The notes under the pieces are model-generated. The model searched no databases. It was not told the DNA's origin and saw only the letters and a program-made list of their open reading frames with translations. Shown one piece after another: positions 25,601-36,100 of a stretch of DNA of 64,000 bases. Source of the DNA: Hirudo medicinalis. Lineage: Eukaryota; Annelida; Clitellata; Hirudinida; Hirudinidae. Numbering within the stretch: position 1 is the first letter of the stretch; the number at the start of each line of letters is the position of its first letter. Both the position numbers and the translations under genes were made by a program. The DNA is taken from positions 208,918-272,917 of the forward strand of contig MPNW01000062.1 of assembly GCA_011800805.1 (NCBI GenBank), written 5' to 3'.

Positions 25601-27121
25601 CTTGAGATTGAAAAACTCCAATGAATATCATACACTTGTGAATTCTTAATTCTTCATTTTTGCTTTCACAATATTTTTAATCCAGGCAAAACTGATATGG
25701 CATGTGGATGACATCCCTGTCAAGTCAATTGTGGGATATCAGGTGACAGCTGATGGAAATCCAGTTGGAGAAATTCTGGATGCAAATGCAAGAGAAATAA
25801 CCCTGGAAAAGTTGTTGGCAGGAAAAAGTGTTGTTGTGGGAGTAACTCCAGTTTTGAGGGATTCCGATGTTAATCTACCAACCTCGACTGTTCAGGTTGC
25901 AAAGGTTTTCTGCACATAAATGAAGCTTGACAGCATCGATTAATTTAATATTAAAAGAATTTATTGTATTTATAATGTATTCCAACTGCCAATAAAATTT
26001 CCCAGCTTTTCTGCCCAAGTAGACCAAAACCGCCTCTCATATCCAAGCAGCCCTCGAACGAGCCAAGGTCTGTGGTCATAGCTTGGAACTATCCGGAAGT
26101 GGAGAGTGACTATGAAGGAGATGACAACGACGTCGACGACATATCAACATTCAGGTGTTTATTACATGTTATTATTATTTTTAATCGAATTTTAACATTG
26201 GGATTTGTTGCGTTATTGATCTGTCAGTATTTATTGTGAGTATAATTACTGAGAGTTTAGTTAAGCATGAATCCATGAGGCTGTACAGTTGAAAATATAA
26301 ATATTGAAAGCATGTTTGCGAGTTCAAAGTTATGGCATGATTCCAGAGATTACAATAATATTTGAAAACACACTTGTTGAAGTTGGACCAAGCAATTAGC
26401 AATGTCAGTTAATATTTTTATTTATCGTTATTGTAATAATTATTGTTATTATTGTTGATGTTAAGCTCTCACAATTGATTTTATTATGGTTAACAATTTA
26501 AAGGGTGTACATCGACAACAAGTGCGCGGAGGAAGTAAAAGTGACGTTGTCGTCGACAAAGAATGGCTACCAATATCTGGTGAAGAATCTCACACCTGGA
26601 ATGTCCTGCGAAGTCCATGTCACAGTCAGTAAATGTATCGGTTCATTGGCTGCTAAATTAATGACATTGGTTAATGAATTTAATGTGATCAGCTTGTTGA
26701 TTATGTTTTGAAGAATCATGCAATGTCTGCTTTAGTCTGATTGTCTTTCAATTTAGCCTAATCATGTCCAACTTACTTTAATTGTGTAAATGATCATAAT
26801 TGTAATGTAGATTGTAATGAAATTGAATCTTGCCTTTTAAGTCTTGTGCTGGGAATCATGATTCCAAGGAAATGATCACAATAAGAAGTGAAAGTGTCCC
26901 CTCTAATATTCTCACCATCTCTTCTCCTGCTCGAACACAACCTCCACTGCTAAGACTCGACAACATGAACTCCGGCGGCATAGAACTGTCGTGGGATGTC
27001 GTTCAACAAAGCGGAGAAGACCAAATTGCTGTAATGAAAGTTGCATTGTTGCTCAAATAATAAGTGGATGTTGATTATTATTTAGATATTATTGCACAAA
27101 TAACACAGTAATAATAATAAT

Positions 27122-27152
<31 letters not shown>

Positions 27153-30100
27153 TGCAGTGAGCTTTGAATTCTCAGGGCTACCAGCTCTACAAAAACAACA
27201 AGTTGTATGGTTCCATCCTTCCCGGTCATGTCCACAACATGACCTTAAAAAACTTGAAACTCGGGGAGTCCCTAAACCTGAGGCTAATGGCAGTTCCCAA
27301 GGAGCAGGAACTTCTGGAAAGTGGACAAGGTGATGCTGGTGAGGGGGCTGCTTTGATGGTTTTGAGTTTAAAATTAACTTTAAGAAAATGCATTGAGAAT
27401 CTGTTGCTGTGTTGCTATTTCTGTGAATTAGTAATATTTACAATATGAATATATTTTTGAAGATTATTTTAGTTGTACTAAGTTGTAATAAAGTAAAGAA
27501 CTTGTATTTAGCCGATATTTTGAGTGCCTTTTGTATCCGAATGGGATGTGAAGGCACTTTTTAATCGATCTACCATTTATGTAGCGCCCCTACCCGAGGG
27601 CGCCCCCTGGCGGTGCAGGCTGGGTTGCGAACACGACACATTACGATTGTTGCTATTACGACCGCATGCAGGAACGCAACCCATTCGGCCAACCTGCACG
27701 CCATTTAATTTATTTAATTAATACATTATTTTAATTTATTTAATAAAGAATATTTTTCTCGGATTGCAGGTGCCACGATAAAAGTCCGCTTTTCGGGAAT
27801 CGTGTCTCCGCCTTCGAAAGTCTGGACGGAGAGTGTTTCCGAACGATCGGCCCTCGTGAGGTGGACCATCGGTGAGCTGTGGAACTTTCAAATGATCATT
27901 AAACCCTTCTCCATAAAAATGTTTCTTAGAAGTTATATTCTTGCTGCTCAATATGCATGGTTGTTCTGTTGAGTTGACATTGACCATGTTATTACTAATT
28001 ATTAGTAAGTACCTTTTTATAGGGTGAAAATGTAATGATAGCAATAAATTATCAAGGAAAAAACGACTGATCCAAAATTTACAAATTCATTGCAAATTCA
28101 GTCCTCCTTACCCAACAGACTTCTTCTCATTCTCATGCATGTCCAACAATTAATCGGGACTTTTTTAAAGATAGGACTTTTTTTCGTCTTGATGGACTTT
28201 GCACTTTGAACTTCAGATGACCCCTCAGATCACCACACAAAGCCTGATTCCTATCAGCTGACATGGTGGCCAGGTAACAGAGCAGATTCTGACATCAACA
28301 GTGGATCGACTACTGGTAAACGATGACATTCAGATATTGAAATAGTATTTAATAAATACCCATTTAAGCACTTTTCAAATAAAATTAGCAATACTTACTC
28401 AAATAAATTTTGAAACATTTATAAAGACTTGATGATGTTTTTGTTGGTAAAACCATAAAATTATTCATCAGAGGAGCAGATGAGTTTGTGTGGTCTCAAA
28501 GAAGGCAAGCTGTACACTGTCGTTGTTGAATCAAGGTCAAAATGTTCTTATACTGAAGTCGACGAAGGTATTCGATTATTCAATTAATATTCAATTAATA
28601 ACATGTCTGTTAATTGTTTTAAATTATTCTTATTTAATTAGTTGAAGCTTTACGAAAAAAATTCTTTATTAACAACAAAACAGTTACTAAGGAGGAAACG
28701 CAAAGGTCATTCATCGTGACCTCTCGATCCGACCCGCTCACCTTTTACACGACCTCTCCTCTTGCCCCACCTTCCAATCTCTCAGTCAACTCGACAACTT
28801 GTGATTCGATTCTCGTGTCATGGGATCTCCAAGAAGTCAACCAGGACAACATATTAGGTTTTCATTTGTGCTTTTGGATTAAACTCTAAATATCATTGCC
28901 TTGTCTTTTACAATATTAATGAAAATAATAACAATAATAATAATAAAGGTTACAGGATCGATGCGATTCCAACGAAAGATGTGACGAACAACAACATGGA
29001 CTCTCCGGACCTTGTGACATTCGACTTTCCACGGGGATCCGAACGGGCGAAACTTGTCGGATTGAAAGAAAAAACGGAATATTTAGTCACCGTTACAGTG
29101 GTTACCAGGGAGTACTTCGAGCAACCAGATGCAGAAAGTCACAAATCCAAGAAGAAAGCTCTGCCGAAGGGGCTTCCCGCTCCACGGAACAAATGGCTCC
29201 CGAGGTCCAGCGTCAAATGCATCACGTCCGGTACGAACGAGCTTTAATGTTATTTAACGACTTCTCGGTGCTTATTAAATCCACTTACAATGATTGGTTC
29301 TTGCATTCTTTCCTCGTTTAGAAGTTTCAAGTAATCACTTGTCATCACCAGCATGAACATGTCCTTGTTATGTATCTGCTTATGAACTGGCTTTTGTTGC
29401 ACTAGGAACAGACATTGCCAGCGACCTTAAAGTGGTGTCAATCGGTCCTGACAGAGTAACCCTTCAGTGGCAACCTGTGAGAGTTCATGGCTCAAACAGA
29501 CTTCTGGAAACTGCCATCAAGTGGTCAAGACTGAGGAACCACAATGGGCCTGAGGTACTGGATCAACATAAGGTCGTTCAAAGTGACAGAGACCGTGTGA
29601 CCATCAAGGACCTGGAGACCGGAGAGGTTGGTTTTCAGACTGTAATCATTTGATTAATCTTGATGTAATAATTTTTACATAATAATAAATTAATTATAAT
29701 AATTAGTGTAAATAGTTGATGTGCTTGTGTAACTTTATTATGCGCAAAAGTTATTAAAAATCAATCTCTAACCAGACTTACAAGTTTGTCGTCGTGGCAA
29801 CTGTGAGTCAGAAAACAAAGTTGGAAGATGACGAAGAAGAGCCGCACGATCTCAAAGACGAACTGGAGAGCAGGATCGACAATCAACTGTTCTCCAGGTC
29901 TGTCATTGCCCGTACTTCCGCCCCATGTCCTCCGCCTCGGCCTGTAGTGATCGGGTTCACCACTACTTCCTGTCAACTCTACTGGGAAAAGCCATCCATG
30001 CATCTTGTCATTGGAAGTAGAAATTCTAGGTTAGATGCACATTCTGGAGTTGGAATTACTCTAATGTTTTCTCAGGGTTCAAAAATAATGTAGTCAGAGT

Positions 30101-33100
30101 TAAATTAGTTAAATTAATTGTGAATTAATAATGATACCTTTATTTTAATAATTTTGCTTCAAATGTGAAATATTTATCAATGAATGTTTATTTTGTTACT
30201 CGAATCAACTCAGCACCACGAAACATGTCAAGTTGGTGCTGCTCGGTTATCGGATGGAAGTGAACGGGAAGCCTCACATGAGGCTCTCTCCTGTGACTCA
30301 GAGTTGCACCCTGGTGAAATGCAAACCTGGAAAGAAGTACAAACTGGTCCTTGTGGCCCTGACCTGCCCTTCAACAGTACTCAAAAGTAGACGTAAAGAT
30401 GTACGAGAGATGTTTCTATCTTGTTTTTAACATTCAATTTTTAAAGTCTTTGGTTAATGTCAACTTAATATTAAACTGATTATTGCTTAAAAACATTTAA
30501 AATCATCTAACCTTGGTCGCATGCAATTCAGGTGAGTTTCGGAACGTTAGACTCCGATGTGCCGAGCTTCGAAGAATGGAAAGGAACGGCCAAAGATGCT
30601 AATTACGACGCTTCCTCCTCAGAGCCGATCGGCATTTCCATTCCCCCTCTAGGAGCAGGTTTCAGTAATTTTCAAACGAATCTACATTTTATGGATAAAA
30701 GCATTCATCGTTATTTTGTAGGTTTCTTATTAGAGAATGTTGCAAGGTTCACCTCCAAAGCTGAAAGCAAGAAGCATGGTTTGGATAAAAAGACATTCGA
30801 CAGTGGTAGGTTTGGAAATGTGATGGTAAAATGGTCGATACAAAATGAGGATGCTGCCAAGATCAGACAAGTCAATGTTACTTGGAAGATCATAAAGGAT
30901 GACGGGATGTCTGTCCAGCAGGAATCTTATGAGGCCAACATCAAGGCCTGCTCTATTCCTGTCTATTCGAAGAAGTAATTGGCACTTCTGTTGAGAGAGA
31001 AAAACATTATTGTGAGAAAAATCAAAATTAAATTAAAATCAAGTTAACATAATAATACTAATTCTACATCTGTTGCAAACATTAAATTATCACTAGAAAA
31101 ACAAAAAATATATTTTACATCTCAAAGTTAAAATCCATAAAAATATTAGTAATGTTATATTAATATTATAAATTATTATAAAATATATGTTACTATATTG
31201 TAATTAATTTTATTACTTACGCCCTTTAAATTCAAAGTCTCAAACAGTAGACCATGCGAGAGGACAAAGCTCTTTGATTCCAGTAGCTCTTGAGTTTAAA
31301 GCTCGCATGTGATTTAGGAAAAGGTTAAAGTTGGAAAACTTGAAGGTTGAAAATTCAAAAATAGCACAGTTCACCTAGGAATGGTGTAGAGAATGATGTG
31401 TGCAAATTTCAAGTCGCCATTGTTCACCATTTGGGAGGAGTTCTTGGGACAGACAGACATACAATTATATTATAGATAAAATATTATTTATTATAATATA
31501 TGTATAAAATATTATACATTTTTATGTTATCATATATTTCCATCATATATTTATATTTCCATCACCAGATGTCTTGTGGAGGTTTTAGTTCAGCCTGCCG
31601 ACAACTTGGATGAAGAAAGTAATCTGCCAAGAAATATCCAGCCAGTGCAGGTTTTGATACCGGGGCCACCCGACCGATCCGATTTGTGGCTAAAGACGAT
31701 CCGACAGAATGAGTTTGTCGTCGAATGGTCGACACCAACCCTTAATGGTGGCAAAGTGGATGGCTACCAGCTGTTCATCAATGGGAAAAAAGCTGAGGGT
31801 AGACTTGGTCCGAAGCAGAGCAGGGCAGTGATTCCTTGCAAGACCAAAAGGTGAGATTGAGATGTTCTGATGTTACTTGTGGATAAGTACATCATTGTGA
31901 TGCTTCCAAGGCTAAATCACTTCTTAAGTACATCAGCGAACGGGTTTGATTATTCAGATTGTACCATGTGACCCTGGTTGCCCTCTCAAGTGAACCTCAC
32001 TTGGGACACTCCGAACCATCCGACGTCCTCACAGTCAGCACTTTTCCTGGTCATGGGGAGGGCCACTCAAATGAAAGCAAATTTCAAAGAGAATTTTCCA
32101 GAAATAAACATGGAAGAAATTCTGGAGTTGATGAAGAATATAATGATGGCAAATATGATGATGATGATGGTGATGGTGATGATGATGATGATGACAGGAG
32201 TGAAGAGATGCCATTCAAAGTTGTGCAGAATGAGAGCAACTTCATTGAACTCAGTTGGAGGGGTTGCAAACTCGCATGTGAGGCAGCCTTCCTTAAGATC
32301 AAGTGGAAATTATTGGACCAAAAAAACGTAAATTTCAGTTTTGTTTTCTACATTCTTTTTTTTTTATCTTTTAATTCATTTACAATACAAAAGGAAATGC
32401 ATGTTTTTATTATCGTAAGCTATCGTAAGAGTGAGATTGTTGGGGGCATCGAATGTTTTCTTGAGATAAGCAACCCTTTCAAACCCTTTCAAACTTTTAG
32501 GTCCAGAAAAGGGAAGTGAAACTGTCGGCAGATGAGACGAGTTGCATCCTTCACAACTGCATCCCTGGCTCCACCTACTCGGTCTGCCTCTACATCTACG
32601 GCAAGAACAACAAGGTCGTCGACCGCTCGAGAACCATCAAGGTCACGACCCCTGCCCCCATCAAGCCACCTGTCTTATTGCTCAAGTAATAATGGCTGGA
32701 CAATTGTAAACATTAATTATGTTAATCACTGCACTCATCGTTTATAACTAATTAGTGATTTAATAATTTATTGTAACGTTCTTGTGAAGGGCTTTAAACT
32801 TCAACTACTTCACTGTCGAGTGGAATGATGTCAGTTCAGAGAGCAGCCTCTTGATTGGCTACAAGATTTTTATGGACGGAGTTCTCCAGTGCTCTCTTGG
32901 GAAAGACCAGAATTCTTACTCCTACTCTGGTGGCGAATGGTGCAAGGAGTACGTGGTTCAAGTCCAGGTTGGTTCATCTGGTTGGTTCATTCTTTCAACT
33001 GGATTGATCCAAAATTGATAACTAAAAAGTGTTGTTTGTTACTTATTCTGATATAAAGAAGTCCAACAAAATGGAATCAAAATGTGACTCTTACTTATTT

Positions 33101-36100
33101 CAAATGCTTTTGATTTCTTTATATTGTTACATAATAATATTATCAGCAAAATTATGAAAGAAATACATTAAATAGTTCTCATCTCACTTTAAACTTATTA
33201 AAGGCACTGGCTGAACAGGAATCTTACAACAGCATTTTATCTGAACCCCTGGTCATCACCTTTCCTGGAGTCGCACCTCCGTTGTTGTCTCAGGCCCCTT
33301 CGAGGAAATCAAATGTGGTCCGCATTGTTTGGGATGGAATCACACTGAGTGGAAATGCCAAAGTAAAGAATCTGAAGGTGATGTCCTCTTTGTGTCTGTT
33401 TGTGCCTGTGATGAGAAAGAATTTCATTGGGAGTTTACATTATTGATTGTCATAAATACAAAATATTTTGTAAATACAAATATTATTACAAAGCTGTGTT
33501 ATAAATTTAGAGATTATGGCTATTTTTATTTGCACTCACATATTATGAGATGATAATCATGGAATCGACATTTTAATGGATTTCATTGGCCACACAGGTG
33601 GTTGTTTGTGAGGATGAAAGCAATAACTTCATTAAATCTCTGAACATTCCTCCCAATTCGCTCGAGTGTGAAGTTGAAGGTTTGGACTCGGGCAGTTACG
33701 TCGCATTCATGGAAGTTCAGGTGCTCGTTAAATTACTATGAATTTGCTTTAAAAAAAACCTCCTTAAACTCCTCGATAGCAATGTTGCTGAAACCACACA
33801 TTGAAAAAGTCACATCTCATTAGGACTGCAATGTACATTGTACTAAACCTTTGTTGCATCAGACACATTATTCCAGGGATTAATTATTGGATTAATTGCA
33901 TGCAAACACATTCTTCGAAATTGGCCAATTTCTTCCTTCTACATTGTAGCTTCATGGAACTCAGAGGACTGTAAGGACAGAGAACCTTTCCATTTCTCCG
34001 GTGCCCGTCGTGAGGTCCCCGATCATCTCGGTGAAAGTTTTGAACTTGGAGACGAGGAGACTTCTTGATGTGGAAGCAGCAGCTCTCATCAGCAGGAGAG
34101 ACAGGTGGTCTTCCTTTTTTTGTTTCCGCTTCTACAGACGTGTGCAGTTTGAAGGGTTTCTGAAATATTTTAACTTTTCACTGTTGCTCACACAGATGCA
34201 TTTACACTTCATTTAAAGTGTAAAATCAAAATATTTAATCATAAGTATTATCATTAATCAACTAATGAATCAACTATTTCAGACTCCTGAGTTCAAACTA
34301 CAAAGAAAGTTTTCTTCCCCAACCAGGATATGTTCCTCAAAATTCCAACGTGAGAATATTGACCAACGACTGCTCGATACAATTTGTATTTGCACATTAA
34401 TAAGTATTTCGTTGCTTTCACTTATTGCATTATTACTGCACTTATTATATTATTAATGCACTTATTATATTATTAAGGCACTTATTATATTATTAATGCA
34501 CTTATTATATTATTAATGCACTTATTATATTATTAATGCACTTATTATATTATTAATGCACTTATTATATTATTAATGCACTTATTATATTATTAATGCA
34601 CTTATTATATTATTAATGCACTTATTATATTATTAATGCACTTATTATATTATTAATGCACTTATTACATTATTAATGCACTTATTACATTATTAAGGCA
34701 CTTATTACATTATTAATGCACTTATTACATTATTAATGCACTTATTACATTATTAATGCACTTATTATATTATTAATGCACTTATTATATTATTAATGCA
34801 CTTATTACATTATTAATGCACTTATTATATTATTAGTGCACTTATTATATTATTAAATTTTGCATGAATTATCGCTTTAAGAAGTATTTATATTTAGTTA
34901 GGATTTTCATTTTAGTGTAATTTTCAGAACTACTCAAGAGACGACGCAGAGTTGAAAACTGTGGAATGGAATCTTGATTCTTGCCTGGCCATCATTGATG
35001 AGCATTTTTCAGGTCAAAAAGTAATCCTCACTGGAACTTGCTTTCCTATTTTTAATGTTATTTATTGATGGGAATAATTCATAATTTTTGCTTATAGTTT
35101 GTATTTGAACAAATTTAACTAAATTAGGCACAACCAATGCCTTGCTGACGTGGTCACTGACTGAGGCAGAGCAAGACGCAAGAATAACTGAAGTTCAAAT
35201 CTACGTCAATGGCAGAAAATATGGACATGAATTGAAGCCCACGATCAAAGCCATCCCTATTCTGGTGACCTGGCATTTAAAAATCTGCCACTTCTTCATT
35301 GTTACGTTTTTGTTTTTATAAAGGAAACCATTACTGAAATTTAATTAGAATTGCAAAGTTCACTTGTTTAAGAAGTTGATTAATTCTGAAGGATGTTAAT
35401 TGGAGTTATTGATTTTTTGATTGATCAAATGATTTGAATGATCAAAGGAAGATATTTATTGCAAACATATGATGCTGTCTATTCCAGCTTCCAGCAACTC
35501 AGATGCAGTACCAAATATTCATGAAAGTGATCTCCACAACCGACCAATCAATTTTCCAACCCTCAAATGTGGTTGAAATATCCACAGATCCATTTCTTCC
35601 CTTCTCCTTCTTCACTTTCCTCAGTCAAAAACCAAAGTAAATCAGTAATTATCTCGATCATAATTTCATTTCATTAATTTGTTTTGACATATTTTATTAT
35701 TTTATAATAATTTGTATATATTTTTCACTAATTGTTATGTAGGTCACAGATCTGTAATAAATAATAAATAATAATAATAATAATAAATTATTAAAATAAT
35801 AATCTGTAATTTCTTAATGTAGACAAGTTTTTAAAACGTCTGAGGTTCTATTTATTATCTGCTAAACTACAATATTTGGTGACACAAACTCATCACCAAT
35901 TGTTTGTTAACCACTCCTCAATAACATCTTTGTAGGAGGAAGCACAACACCTACCTGCCTATTCCTTACTCCGAGACACTGGCCATAGAAAGGAAGTATT
36001 CCTCAAAAAAGCCAGTCCACCAGGGCTACCTGAGGAAGCCTGTGGGGTTGTCTTCCTCCCTTATGGCAGTGGACATCTTTGATGGGTCTTCTAGGAACTT

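Noticed and set aside
34421..34855. A CRISPR-like array
   Set aside because: The 20-bp units abut directly with no unique spacers, in an animal intron; it is a minisatellite.
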